Positions 33,285-46,587 of a stretch of 64,000 nucleotides of DNA are shown here, piece by piece. Made by a program: the position numbers and the translations under genes. Where the stretch lies: positions 300,021,835 through 300,085,834 of the forward strand of contig CM054060.1 in the NCBI GenBank assembly GCA_028641055.1, read 5' to 3'. The stretch comes from Alopecurus myosuroides (taxonomy: Eukaryota > Streptophyta > Magnoliopsida > Poales > Poaceae). The notes under the pieces are model-generated. The model searched no databases. It saw nothing but the letters and a program-made list of their open reading frames with translations, and was not told the DNA's origin. How positions within the stretch are numbered: the stretch's first letter is position 1; each line of letters opens with the position of its first letter.

Positions 33285-36200
33285 TGTCACACCCCAGTTT
33301 TAGCACACTTGTATCCCACAAGGAATCCAATTTTTAGATCCAACAAAAACTTTTATGGCCCTTGTGTAATCCATCATGTTGTATTTGAGCTATGACTATC
33401 TATGCAAGCAAGCATTTTCATTTAAAAACAAATCACTTCTTTCTGATGTTGTGATCACTTTTGATTTGTTTCTATTCATATAATTCTTGTTACCCTAACT
33501 CAAAACCCATGTGGAAATGTTGAAAACAACTTATAGTTGAATATTAAATCAAGGGGAATTAATAAGACAAATTAACCAAAGTGAAATCACAAGTTTTTCA
33601 AATAAAAACAAACTTGAAAAACAAGCCTAGTAAGGGTTTTGCACCCTTGTTATTCATAATATAAAAATTCACATTTTGGGATTTCAAGTCATGAATGTGA
33701 TCTTGTATATATAAACCACATTTTGTATAACCTAACTTGAAAAGTGGAATCGCAGAAACAATGTTTTGCTTGAAGGTTTTATGCTAAGAAATAAGGCAGA
33801 AAAGTGGAATTTTGGAAAACAGTGCAAAACACCAACTAGCACTTTTTCCACCTTGTTTTCACCAAGCAATTGTTATTCAAACTTAAATCCTTTTGCTGTT
33901 TTGAAACGTACTAAAGATGCTTAACAGAACCATGCTTGGAAAATAAAGAATAGAGAATTTTAAAGGCCTGAAAACAAACCCAACATTCAGCTAATCCCTC
34001 TGTTTTCTTAACACTTAGCAAAAATTTCAGTAACTGAAACTTAACTGAATTTTCGTTTTCAGAAACAGAGAACTAGAACGATTTTCAAATGCTTAGAACT
34101 TTTTGCTCACTCAATATTTTTGAGCACGGATTGGGGCTTCTAGAAGCTGAACCCAACCACTCCCTGCTCTGCACCTTATCTCGCAAGTTGTTTGACTAAA
34201 ACAAGAGAGAGGTAACTTCAGAGAGGGGAGAACGGGAGGGAGGGATGGGCGCCTGACACCCTGCTCCCTATCCCCAGCCACAGTGGCGTTCGCCCGTGTT
34301 TTCCTCGACTTGGCACGGTGCAAGTGGACGCCGAGCCTTCCTCGTTGCTTTGGAACCTCCCACGGGGCCGGGGAGAGCGACACGGGACGTGCCAGAGCGT
34401 GCACGAGCGCGCCGCGGGCACACGGCCATACCCGAGCGTGCGGCACCGTCGCCACCTCTATATAAACAGCCCCCGAGCCTCTACCCCAGTGCACCACCTC
34501 CCCCTCACCTCACTGTCACTCCCCACCCTGCCCATTGCCCCCGAGCTGCCCATGATAGCTATAATCGCCGGGATTTCCCCGCGGCCACCGCGACAGCACG
34601 GGGCGAAATACGCACACCACAGTCCACCACAGCCTCTCTCACCCACCTAGATACACTCCCCTACCTCCGTAACCCCACCCTGAACCACGCCACATCCCCT
34701 CGTTTGCAGAAGAACCGAAGCCCTCGTCGCAGCCGCCGCGGAGCCCGAGCACGACGCCGTCGATTGGAGCGCCCCGCGCCGTTGCTGCTGTACCACTACA
34801 CGGCATCGACCACACGCGACTTCCCCGACCGCTTCATGTTGCCCTGCATCCCCTCTAGGTGAGCTCCGCTCGTTTCTCGCCACCGGTCTCCGTGCGCTCG
34901 CCGGAGAGGAAATAGGACGAGGGAAGAGAGAGGAAGAATGGCCGTGCGCCGTAGATCTCCAGATCTACGGCCACGCTTGAATGGCGAAGCGGTACGCCTG
35001 TTCCCGCGCGTCGCGGAAGCGAGGCGGGCCGCCAGGCACAGTTGGGTCGCGCCACACGGCGTTGACCAGCCCACTGCCCTGTGGTTTTTTCTTTTTCAAA
35101 ATGTCCAGAATATGGCTGTTTGCTTTATTCAAAAATGAAAATGTTAAGCTCAACAATAAAATGTGCAAAAATTCCCAGAGGTGCATGAACGAAATCTTGA
35201 ACGTTGGCAACAAGCAGATCTGGTTTTGGATGAACAAGGAAAAAAAATGAAAAATCATGAACTGAGGACTGTCAGTGAGAATGAATATGGCATAACTTTT
35301 TAATGGAATGTCTAAAATGAGCAAACTAAAATTCCTAGAGTAGATCTTGACTAGATCTACCAGTAGGGCTTGACCTCACCCCAAGGTGAGCTACCATTTT
35401 GAAATGGTATCCATTTTGGTAAAACACCAGTAGCATGTTATGTGAATTTTAGGATTTTTTTATAGCTCTTTTTGATGTAAATCCAATTGGATCTGTTAGA
35501 TGTTAGATAGATCTATGTATTCCAAGATTTGTGTAATTTTTTGAGCTCTAGGATTAATTTGGTGACAGATCTAAGAAAATGCATATTTCTGTTAGAAATA
35601 AAGTGAGTAGATTTGTTTTGTAAATCATAGTTTGATTGTGCTAATCTTTTTTCTAGAATGTATGAATGATATGATGAGTGTTCTTAGGTAGTTTTACTCA
35701 CAGAGATGCCATGATAAAAATCCATGCTTGTTTAGTGACTGTTTGGGCATTGAAATAAGTTTAGTAGAAATCCCTAGGTTTATTTCATTTAATAATTGTG
35801 ATGGAATGTTTTGCTAGATTTTTATCCTAGTTATAGAAGTGTTTTTACTTGGATCTACTTCAAGTAAAAACGACGAAGAAATAGTCGGGGCGGGAGGATA
35901 CTATTACCATACTTGTTGCGAGCAAGACCAAGATCCTCAGTACCTCTAAGGCAAGCCATCCTTAAAGCTTGCTGTTATATTCCTACTTATCAATATGCAT
36001 GATCTACTTCTGAAGTTTTCAAAAACTTGTTTACCAAACTATTTTTATCGAGTGAATATTATTACTACTATATATATATATATATATTATATATCACTTG
36101 CCATTAGTCAACTTGGTGTTACCAAGACCTTAGCCCCCATAAGGTATGTAAATACCATCTAAGATAGTAATCATGAGTCCCTAAGTGGACACTTTTAAAA

Positions 36201-37498
36201 ATGTGTTTTTGCTAAACAAAGGTATTCCTATGAAGAGCCCACGGAAGGCGGGACCTTGTTCACCGGAGGAAAACGAGAAGGTGTTTTTCAAGTGTTTTCA
36301 AAGGCACATAACCTAGTCTTCGCTGGACAACCAAGATGTACTGCCACTCTACCCATATATGGGTATGGGGCCTATCTAGATGCTTGAACTTGTTAGTGTA
36401 TGTTTCATTCCAAAGTGCTATAGAGAAGCTGATTCTCTGAACCGAAGTGTCGCCAGGAGGGAGTAACGGGACATACAAAGTGAGGGATTAAGTTACCCCT
36501 CGGAAGCGACAGCTGGGCGTCCCGACAAGGCAAGGCGGGACCTGATGCCGGGGAGACAACCCACCTGAAGGAATGAGCATATACTAGCTTGTCTCAGAGT
36601 GGACAATTAGGATCAATCCTCTGGTGCTTGCATATCACTGTGTCGATCCATGGGTGGTCCATGGCAGAGTTTTGGATCTAGTGGAATGTGTACCACCTCT
36701 GCAGAGTTAAAATATTCAGAATAGCCGAGCCCTCGGATATGGGCAGTTGAAAGGCCATGTAGCTAGTATTGTGCTGAGTTTTCAAGAGAGGTTTTCAAAA
36801 CAGATGTTTTGTACCTGGAAGGTACCGATGAAGTTGGACATGTTGTCCCAAGAAGTTTTGCAAAGAAAAAACTTCCTTTTGTAAAACAAGTTTATAAAAC
36901 CTCTTGTACATGCGATATCGACAAGAGAAAGAAAAATTATATTATTTTCTTCTGAAGTACCTTCTTTAACGAAGATACAGATTAATATGACTGCAACTAT
37001 GATGTCATCTTACATGAACATCATTGGTAGTGAGCCCTATGTATGGCCTACCTATCCACCATATAATCATGATGCATTTGTAAGTGTATGAAGGATGTCT
37101 TGTTGAGTACATTCAAACATACTCATTTGGTTTCGCCCCTGGTATATACTTGCCAGACTTTGAGGAGGTACCCCCTGAGGAGGAATACGAGGAAGAGTAC
37201 TATTCCGACGACTACGCGAACTAGGCCCGGCTCCCGGTCAGCAGCCTGTTGGTGAAAGCTTGACATGGGCTATCTACGTTTATCTTCCGCTGTTTAGTTG
37301 TTGTAAGACTTTGCCTGCCCTGCGTGGCAGTGAATAAAGACTTGGTCATGTGACCATTGGCTTGTAAGACTGCTTTTATTCGTGTAATGGATATTGTATC
37401 CGTGTACCACTTTCGTATGTTGTTCACGACTGATCTTCCTGGGATCGTGAATGTATTCATATGAGGGGTTCTGAACCTTCCGGTTTGGGGCCTCTACA
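33285..37498 (+). repeat. D 3' LTR (4214 bp) with deletion scar
   Basis: It repeats the 5' LTR but lacks the equivalent of 25227-25665. At the scar GTTTTTACTTG (35841-35851) is followed after nine bases by its exact inverse CAAGTAAAAAC (35861-35871). TATA box 34459-34465, donor GTGAGC at about 34859, AATAAA 37333-37338. The TSD CATAT follows at 37499. Confidence 0.9.
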
Positions 37499-37503
37499 CA
37501 TAT

Positions 37504-39752
37504 AATCGAATGATTAATACTAGAAATGAGTAGCAATATATAATTCATGTTGTAAGAAATATCAAATATGCAAGCAAAGATGCTTCATGAAAGTTCACAA
37601 AGTGTATAATGAAATAAAAGCACTATGGACAAAATGCGTACACAAAATGAAAAATAAAATCCTATATTGGTCAAAGAATAGCATAATGGAGAATAGAAAA
37701 TATGGTGGACACTTTGGAGAAAATTGAGTAGAGGTAAAACATGATCAAGTGTTATTTAGCCTCTAAATTATTCAACTAAAATTACTAATTGAAATGTGGT
37801 ATCCATTGATCTAGGACTCTCATTTCCCCTTTATCACTAGCATTTTAAAATTGCGAGTATTGAAGTAATGAGAATGACAAGGTGGTTGAAAGCCTCATGC
37901 CCCGTGAGTGTGAAAACCTACTCCATGATTACTCAACTTAAGATTCCTAATAAGCTTTGTACAATCATAATAAGTATTAATGACATCATAGAGAACCGCA
38001 AAGAGGTACCTCTTGCCCCATGACATGGAGACAAGCCCATGTTACAATTACAAGATGAACAAACGGAGTAGACTCATCATCCTTTTTATTTTCATTCACT
38101 ATTATGCATAGCTTCTTATTTTATTATAGGATGTGTTGTAGATTCACTCAAGCTGTAAGTAAATTTCCACCATGATAAAGCATGGCTTGGTTTAGCGGCC
38201 CAATGTGTTTCTCTAGTCATATAGATACTTACTCATCAAAACTTACTATTCCTCTATTTCATTTCGGCATGGAAGGAGTCCAAAAACAAAAGTACATGAT
38301 ATCAACCAAATGTAAATTTTTTGTGCAATGTTGAAAGCTTTCCGGTGATACACGTTTATAGCTAGCTCCCAACCACACACTTGTCAAACGCAAAACTTGT
38401 GTCTCCCATTATTGGGTCATGTTTATTAGATGCATAAAAAGTAAAGTGTGCCTTCAAAAGTTCGTGAGAGTCCTATCCCAAGTTCAACCCGTGACAATTA
38501 ATAAAGTGAATATCTTAATTTAGAACATAAATAACACAATAACATGGTGAACATAATCGTAATAGCAATGAAGCTAATGGGAAGATATGGTGGACTCACT
38601 GGAAATACTTGGCTAAGGAGTGTTGGAAACAAGTTTTTACTTGTTGGAATTTTTAAATTTTTGGGCTAGCAAGAGGGAGATAGTTGACCAGCTACTATGC
38701 ATACATATGTCCATAGAACTACTCATTTCATGAAAAACTAAATAAACCAGCAATTAACATCAAGGAGATGAATAAGAGATAGCTCAAGACAACATTATTG
38801 CAAATTTTTACACATAAAAAGCCTATAAATCATGCAAACATATGTAGCTCTTCAAATCAACCATGGCATCCCTATTCCAAGTCATAATACTAGCATCCAA
38901 TACATTCCAACCCCAAACTCCAGTAGCTCAATCTCATATAAAATGATGGTGGTGGTCTTATGAAAACAAAAATAAAACAAAAACTAGACGCTTCAAGTCT
39001 CTACGATAAATGCTTTGCTTAGAAAAACAGAAAGTAGACGTGTGCTAACCAAAAGAGTGTAGCTCCAGTGGGATGTTCATCACATCCCCAAGCTTATGGC
39101 TTTCACCATTCTTGGATGTCTTAAGGCGCAGCTCCTCTATTCCCTTAAAAAAAACTTCACAAAACATGTTTCTCCCATTCTTTTTCTGTGGGGTGAGATT
39201 AGCAAGGACAAACAAATCACATGCTTGCTGTGCAAAATTCCAAATCAAATGCTCCAGTAGATAGACAATAAGGTTCATTATTTTGTATTTTCACTCTCTT
39301 GCTTAAAAGAATCATGGAATCGATTCCCAAGCTCAAAGAGTGCATAAAACAAAAGAAGGCAGAATATGTCCAGAAAAGCAGCAGCAGCAAAACGAACGTT
39401 TTTCCCTGTGCTAGACTCGTCAAAAAAATTAAGCCAATTTTTGTGCTTACAGAGGACGAAAAGTTGCAGAACATACTAAAAAATTAGCTCAATCCGACAT
39501 ACCAATAAAAAACGTAAAATCATACGGTGAGCAGACTCGTGCTGAAACAGAAATTTCATGCACTAGGATAGCAACTTATAAGTCCAAATGGGTTTGACTT
39601 GACTCTTTATGAAAACTCCATAATTAAAACAAAAAAACTAATCTCTTGAGACAGCAAGAGGACACTAGGAAAATCCAAACAAAAACAACCGGGTTGCCTC
39701 CCGTAAAGCGCTTTATTTATAGCCATATAGCTAGGCTTTACTTACTTGATAA
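37504..39752 (-). other. A non-coding region after gag-PR
   Basis: AT-rich DNA with no RT, integrase or RNA gene. The only suggestive frames are two overlapping minus-strand ones between 39474 and 39045 (one ends SHKLGDVMNIPLELHSFG), which could be the decayed end of a small ORF. The stretch at 39690-39740 (GGTTGCCTCCC...AAGCGCTTTATT) is a motif I recall from Athila-type grass elements. Confidence 0.5.
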
Positions 39753-41768
39753 TCAAGAGGGATTAAGCTCATGAGGGAGCTTGTTCTTCAGTGTGCCACT
39801 ATTTCTTGGGAAGTGCTTCATGCTTTTCTTGTTAGGGAACTGAAACTTGACATTCCCTTCCTTGGAGTCTATGATTGCACCTGTAGTACGAAGAAAAGGT
39901 CTACCCAAAATAATAGGACTAGGGGATTTATCCCCCATATCCATAATAATGAAATCAACGGGTACGAAAGTCATGTGCAATTCAATCATAACATTTTTTA
40001 CTTGTCCTACAGCATGTTTAGTAGAGTTATCATCAAGGACAAATTCACTTGAGCACTTTTCTAAATTTTCTAGTTCTAGCAATTCATATAATTCTTTAGA
40101 GAGTACCGATACACTAGAACCTAGATCTAACATAGCATGGTGAATTTCTTTTCCAATTGAAACTAGCACCTTGGGGATCCATGCATCCCCAAGCTTAGGA
40201 GGTATCATGGCATCATTCTTGTACCTAGCAATTTTTTCTTGCAAGACATGATTAGCAATATAACATCCAAAGCCAGGTTGATTAATATTTATAGTGGGAT
40301 CACTAGCAAATTTTTGTAGAGTAGCAATAAGTTCTCGCAAGCTACTTTTTTCTAAATCAAGCAATGGATCCTTAATTTCAGTAAGCATCATAATTTCCTC
40401 TACTTTACTCTCTAATTTAGCTAGCATGCTTGATTCATGAGGACTAATTTCATCTTTGCTAGCAAGATAAGACATATATGGAAGTAAATATTCAGGGTAC
40501 TTCACTATTTCATTCAAAGTTTCTTCTAAGCTAGTAGGGACATGCTCACTTGTATTCTCAGAAATATGATCAATATTTTCAATAATAGGAGCAGCAATAG
40601 TAATAGAATTCATTCCTACACTAAGTTGTGCTTGTGGCTTTCCTGCTGACATGCTTAATAGAGTTGCTTGATAATCAGCTAATTTTGACAATGCGTTATC
40701 TAAATTCGAAGATTGAAGTTGCAATCCTTTAATATCACTACTAATGGATGCAATAGACTTATTTAACTCATGTATCATAGCATTGTGACTAGCAACTTGT
40801 TCCATAAGCAATTTATTAAATTCCGAAATTTCACTAGAAGGCTTCCACTTATTTTCATTAGCATTAGGATATGGAACAAAAGGTTTATTTGGCACATAAG
40901 GAGGTTTACTATATGAATTGTAAGCATTACCAAAACCATTTCTACCATAATTCCTAACAAAATTAACATCCACACTTTCAGAATTACTACCAACTAGCTA
41001 CTGCAAAGGCACATTCTCCATATTTTGTTTATTAATAAAAGCAAGAATAGTGTCCATTTTAGAAGACAAATCATTGGTTTCTTCAATTGAGTTTATTTTG
41101 TTAGTGGGATTGGGTGCTCTTTCAGTATTCCATTGACTATAATTTTGCAATATGCTTTCTAATATGCTCTTAGCCTCACCTACAGTTTTACTCATAAAGG
41201 CACCTCCAGCAGCAGAATCAAGTATATTTCTAGACATGTAGTTTAGACCATTATAAAAAGAGTCTAGTATGGTCCATTCATTTACTCCATGTGATGGGCA
41301 TGTTCTAAGCATTAATTTAATTCTATCCCATGCCATGGCTAGATGTTCATTATCATTTTGCCTAAATGAGAGGATATTATTCCTATTTTGCAAAATTTTA
41401 ACGGGAGGATAATATTTCTTAATGAAAGATTCTTTTATATCATCCCAAGACTTTATACTAGCTGTAGGTAGTGAAAGTAACCATTCTTTAGCCTTTCCTC
41501 TAAGTGAAAAAGGAAATAATTTCAGTTTTAAAACACTACTTTCCACATTTTTAAATTTTTGCATATCATATATTTCCATGAAATCATGAAGATGCATAGA
41601 GGCATCCTCCATAGGACTACCACCAAATTACTCTCTAGTAATTAAATTCAATAAACTAGGAATTACTTCATAGCTTTCAGCTTGTATTTCAGGTGTAGTA
41701 ATTGGCCTACCAATGAATTGGTCATTGGGTGTATTTGTGTAGTCACTTAATTTAGTTCTATCACCCAT
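39753..41768 (-). pseudogene. gag: A gag-protease (Athila type), two in-frame stops
   Basis: One minus-strand frame from ATG 41768-41766 (MGDRTKLSDYTNTP) to TGA 39755-39753, about 672 codons. It has stops at 41640-41638 (TAA) and 41000-40998 (TAG) and no frameshift. The capsid part has Athila hallmarks: LKLFPFSLRGKAKEWLLSLP, FIKKYYPPVK, ILDSFYNGLN. The middle is low in motifs and I find no zinc knuckle. The C-terminal part is a retroviral-type aspartic protease with LDLGSSVSVL (catalytic D283 counted from 40973) and ILGRPFLRTTGAIID. Here SS follows DLG where DxGA/S-S/T is usual, still compatible with function. No RT follows, so the element is coding for particle and protease only. Confidence 0.85.
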
Positions 41769-42091
41769 TTTAACAATTTTTATGTAATTTTTAATTTTTT
41801 ATGCAAAACAAAAGTAAAGTAACTAGGAAAATTCAAAATACTAAAATAAACTAGATAACTAAATGCAAAACTAAAATGCAAACTAAAATAAAATATGCAA
41901 GACAAAACAAAAACAAGAACAAGAACAAAAACAAAAACAAGACAAGAAACAAAACAATCTACTTGAAAGAAGGTGGAGATAGAAAGGACGGTACTCACGT
42001 AGGTGCAACCTCCCCAAGCTTAGGTGTTTGCACACCTTGTTGGTGATGAAGACTTCTTGTGAGCTCCCTTGGACAACTCCTTCACCTATGG

Positions 42092-42110
42092 CTCCCCGGC
42101 AACGGCGCCA
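42092..42110 (-). other. A primer-binding site (tRNA-Asp type)
   Basis: The minus strand reads TGGCGCCGTTGCCGGGGAG ten bases after the LTR end, complementary to the 3' end of aspartate tRNA; standard for Athila elements. Confidence 0.85.
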
Positions 42111-42120
42111 TAAAAACGCT

Positions 42121-43827
42121 TGATGGCTAGGTTGAGACTCCAAGTGCAGAGTGTGTAGCTAGTGGCAAGCCTTCTTCCCCACGAGGGTGACTCGAGGGTT
42201 TATATTGAACTCTTGGGGAGCCAGTATTTCAGCAGTTGTCTTCCAAGCTTCCTCTAGGATCCTGCAAACAAGTAGAGAATTTTGTGCCCTCAACCTCACC
42301 AAGTGGTTGTCAAGCACAAGGTGTGAGACTTCTAAATTGCAATGCAAAACTGAAAGTAAATGTGCAATAATTAAATCTACTACTAAATGCAAATGAGAAA
42401 ATAAATATGCAATGGATTGTTTTTGTATTTTTGTGATGCAAGTGGCGATGGAGATAATGTAAATTCGAATTGGAGATGCAAGTAAAGTAAAGTGCAAGTA
42501 AAGAAATTGCAGCAAAGTAACTAGAGTGTTTTCTTATAATTAAAATAGGACCGGGGTTCATGGTTTCACACTTGCATTCTCTCAAATAAAGTGGTAGACG
42601 GTGGACATAAAAAATTACATGTGAGATTACAATAACATATTTAACATTGAGTACTTTCATATGGGAATCACGTCCTAGCATAGAGATCTCTACGGTCATA
42701 TTGATCCCTCTTATACTCCACCAAGATGCGAAATAAATCAAAACACCTCGATAATTAAGGAAAAACCAGAGTATAGCTTTAAGCAATGTGACATGAAGTT
42801 GAAGTAAGAACTTGCTAGATCTAGTCATGGAGATTGATTAGTGCCACTTCAAATCCCCGGTAACAAGGTACTCCTTTTTATCCCTAGTGAGGTAACTAAG
42901 AAAGGTTTAACAAAACCTAAGTGGATCACTGAACTTCTGTCACTTTCACAGCACTAGCCACCCCTGTTACTCCAACTAATGCACCCATCACCCCACACAC
43001 GCTCTCAAGAACTAGATTGATCAGAGCTAGCAAATAAGAACGGGGTACATAAGAAACATCTACTCAAATAACTCAAGAGAAACAATTGCAATCTCAGATT
43101 CAATAACTCATAGAAAAGATCCACCACATAGGAATTACAACGGTGCCCGTAATCATGTGAGGCAGCTCATACGGATCTAATTAGTGAAGCACATAGAGAG
43201 AGAGATACAAGTGCTACTTCAACAAACCCATAGACCTGGGGTGGACTACTCCCTCTTCATGGAGATGTCGATGGAGATGACGTTGGAGGGGTACGAGATC
43301 ACACCGGCGGCGCCCCGCCGGAGTTTTCCCCCTCCAATCTGGAACTTCTGGTCTCTGTTTCGGTGTTTCGGTGTTTCGGCGGCGCTCCTCTCCGTAAGGG
43401 TGCGGGGACCCTTTTATAGTCGGTTTTAGGTCAAGACGGAGTCGGTAAGTCGAAGATGGAAGGAATTGGGGCCACAGGGGCCAAAAGGGGGCCTCTCACG
43501 CGGCCAAGGAATCTGGCCGCGTGGAGGGTCCTCTTTTGGGCCTCCTTGCCCAATTCTCGTGGATCCTTCCCCCGCAAGTCTTCTCCTTCCAAGAAAATGA
43601 CCCCCGCAGATTTTCAGGTGATTTCGCCGAAGTTTGCCCCCTGAAACGTCAAAAATATAGAAAACGGGGTTTCTGACAGGCAGGGTTAATTCCATAAAAG
43701 TTGGGGCACTTTGTAATTTAACCCCAAAATACTATAAAACATTGAATTATACCCTTATATGATGCAATATGTAATAGAAAACCATGTGAAAATATGCAAA
43801 ATTCATCTATGCATTTTACATGCATCA
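42121..43827 (-). repeat. A 5' LTR (1707 bp)
   Basis: Same ends as the 3' LTR (TGATGG...GCATCA), followed by the TSD ATCCT at 43828-43832, after which the B LTR resumes. Confidence 0.9.
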
Positions 43828-43832
43828 ATCCT

Positions 43833-44859
43833 ACGCTCCCTCGTGTAATGGTTTCCTAACGGGGGTTTAGGTTACTGTCACTCCGGCAACCCCACAATTA
43901 GTAGCCAAATACACGATGCATTCCCCTAGGCCCATAAATGGTGAAGTATCATGTAGTCGATGTTCACATGACACCACTAGAAGAATAACACCACAACTTA
44001 AATATCAAATATTAATATTATTCAACATTACTTCACTACTAACAACTTGACTTCTCCCATGTCCTCAAGAACAACACGAACTACTCACAACACATGATAT
44101 GGATCATAATAAGAGGTGATATAATGGATGATAAAAATCTTGTCATAAAGTGTAAACACCGATAAATCTCACAAGCATCAACTACTAACAAGTAATCCAC
44201 ACCGGGAGAGAGATGCAAAACAACGATAGAGGCCCCTAATTGTTACAGCGGGATGAAGGTGGATGATGAGGGTGATGGTGCTGGTGGTGGTGATGATGAT
44301 GATGACGATCTTGAGGATGCCCAGAGCGATGACGGTGACGATGGCGGTGATTTCCCCTCTCCGGAGAGGAATTGCCCCGGCAGATTTCTCCCTGCCAGAG
44401 AGCTTTTCTCTCTCGGGTGTTTTCCGCCCCGCAGTGGTGGCGGAATAATTCTTCGAGGATGGAATGAGGCTCAGGGTTCCCTCGGGGTCAGGGGGCCAAA
44501 GATGACCCTCGGAGGTGGGCCAGGGTGGCCACACCCCTAGGTGGCGCGGCCAGGGGAGGGCGCGCCACCCCTAGGTGTGGGCCCCTGGTGGCCCCCCTCT
44601 GGATCTCCTTCTGGCTGTGTTACTCCTCGGGACTTCTAGGAACCCCTGGATTCCCCCTTCTTCTTCTTCTGATCTTCTGAAGTATGGTATCTCAACGGTG
44701 CTTTTTCCATCAAATTTCTGGTCCCGGTGTTTATTCTCCAAAAATTGTAAAACATGCAAAATAAGATAAAATAACATAAGAGATGCATCATAACATGAAA
44801 TATATCGATGAATAACAGAAAATTATGGTATAAAATAGTGATGCAAAATGGACGTATCA
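43833..44859 (-). repeat. B 3' LTR, remaining part
   Basis: It continues the B LTR after element A (ACGCTCCCTCGTG...). It ends ...GACGTATCA at 44859, the complement of a TGATACGTCC LTR start. It contains the palindrome CTCTCCGGAGAG at 44357-44368, the same site into which C inserted in the other LTR. Confidence 0.88.
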
Positions 44860-46587
44860 ACTCCCCCAAGCTTAGACCTCGCTTGTCCCCAAGCGAAACT
44901 GAACTCAAAAAACATGACCACATGTTTATGGAGTGAAGAGTCGATAAATAAAATACGGACAAGAGGCATCACATTTACCTATGCACTAATCATTACAGAC
45001 AACAACTTCCTCTCATATGACTTAACTTGAAACAAGTAAAGGGAGTCAGAAACAAAGATACAAAATAAAGAATCAAAATAGGTAATGGCAAACTTCGTTC
45101 TTGGTTAGAGAACATTTAATAAAATTATACTTATCTTAGGTGAAGTCTTTATAACAAGGTTTATATTGTAGAGCTTAACATGTTTAATTGTAACAACTCT
45201 TTTACAGTGATTCATAGCTTTCAAAGTAATATTCATTCGGATAATAAAGCATGTGCTAAACAAAGAAGGATAGGAAACATGATTGAATAAATCAACATAT
45301 AAATGATGTGATCACAAAAACTCAAATGCTTGCTGGAGATAGAACGAAATGGGTTTATAGACTCAACATAAATGTAAAAGATAGGCCCTTCGTAGAGGGA
45401 AGCATTGACCACTCATGTGCTAGAGATTTTATTTAATAAAACAGAGGTATAAAATGCATGACACTCCTCCCATCCATCTTACACAAACCATGGCTAACCG
45501 AATCCTCAGGTGCCTGCCAACAATCACAAACCGTGAAGGAGTGTCTAAATTTTGAGAGGTGTATATTTATGTCAACGAATGGCAAACAGAAAATACAACA
45601 CGTCACAAGCCAACTAGACTCACAAGAGCGGCTCCGATAGAAGGACGTAACTTGTATAGAAGGTCATCCCTCTTTCTCTTTTGTTTACACAATTATGCTT
45701 TGACTGATAATCATGGGCAAAAAAGAGTGAAGAGAATTTGTATTATTATTTGGGGCTAGGCATCCCGCTGCCAAATCTTCTAGCATTTGGATAAGTGGAT
45801 GAAGTCACTAGTCCAGGTGTGTGAGTCCAATCAACAAGTGAGATAAAGATTCTCTATTTGCGTCCTCATGAGCTAAAACAGGAACACAAAACATGAGTAA
45901 TTTGGAAGTTTTAAAGGTAGAACATGAGCAATTTACTTGGAGTGGCGGTGAAATACCACATGTAGGTAGGTATGGTGGACACGAATGGCAAGGTTTTGGG
46001 TTTCAGGTTTGGATGCACGAGAAGCATTCCCTCTTAGTACAAGGTTTTTGGCTAGCAAGGCTGGGTAGCAAGCAGAAGAGTTGAAGGAAAACAAACAAAT
46101 ATACATATGATGAAACCAATCATGCAATCTTCATTGAAAGCACAAACGATCTTAACTTGTGAATACTAAGTTTATGAGCTAATAGGCAAATTCCTTTTTC
46201 TTATACTAGCAACTCAAATTATTATTTCTGCTGACCCAAGCTAAGTTTGCCAAAACCAACTAGATTAACTTGATGATCTCTAGAGTGATACCAAATACTA
46301 ATAGCAAGCTCAATCATATGACTAAAGTTGAAAACTGAAATAATGTGCATAGAAAGTAAATGATGAAACTTCTCATTAATATTTCAAACCGGCAATTCAC
46401 ACCAACGGATACAACAATAACTAACTAGGGAGAGACACTTCCATGCTGCAAACCATCCTATATGATAACCTCTCTACTCATGATATGACTCTACTGAAAA
46501 AATAAAAAGATAAAAGATAGTGATGTGATACCGCGATACTCCCCCAAGCTTGGAACAAGCCGAGGGGATGCCAAAACCAATGACGAA
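44860..46587 (-). other. B polypurine tract and 3' non-coding region
   Basis: The minus strand reads TCTAAGCTTGGGGGAGT directly before the LTR (44860-44876), an Athila PPT. The remaining 1.7 kb is AT-rich with no supported gene or RNA. Confidence 0.7.

Larger units (their letters stand above)
22670..37498 (+). mobile_element. Tekay-type gypsy chromovirus D
   Basis: A complete element: 5' LTR 22670-27282, PBS 27287-27298, an additional ORF, gag, PR-RT-RNase H, integrase with chromodomain-like tail, PPT, 3' LTR 33285-37498. The TSD CATAT is perfect (22665-22669 and 37499-37503). Very long LTRs, an initiator-Met PBS and the integrase tail fit the Tekay/Del chromovirus lineage. The gag-pol frame has two frameshifts and one stop, so this copy is not autonomous now. 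It lies in element A and is the youngest insertion on that side. Confidence 0.92.
20845..43827 (-). mobile_element. Athila-type element A with gag and protease only
   Basis: Perfect TSD ATCCT at 20840-20844 and 43828-43832. On the minus strand: 5' LTR 43827-42121, PBS 42110-42092, gag-PR 41768-39753, non-coding DNA to the PPT at 22570-22554, 3' LTR 22553-20845. The insertion of D (22670-37498) explains most of its length; without D the internal region is about 4.7 kb. No RT, RNase H or integrase is visible, so it depended on an Athila helper. B has the same PBS type and a similar PPT (AAGCTTGGGG). Confidence 0.9.

Noticed and set aside
34296..34862. 188-codon Pro/Arg-rich frame in the D 3' LTR
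   Set aside because: It begins upstream of the TATA box, is broken in the 5' LTR copy and has low-complexity GC-driven composition.
35841..35871. The deletion in the D 3' LTR as intron loss by reverse transcription of a spliced RNA
   Set aside because: The left edge is not a GT or GC donor and the join has an inverted filler, which fits DNA end joining better.
42310..42828. Minus-strand frames of about 150-170 codons in the A LTRs (also 21107-21553)
   Set aside because: The two LTR copies differ in frame ends, and no domain is recognisable; normal for LTR sequence.
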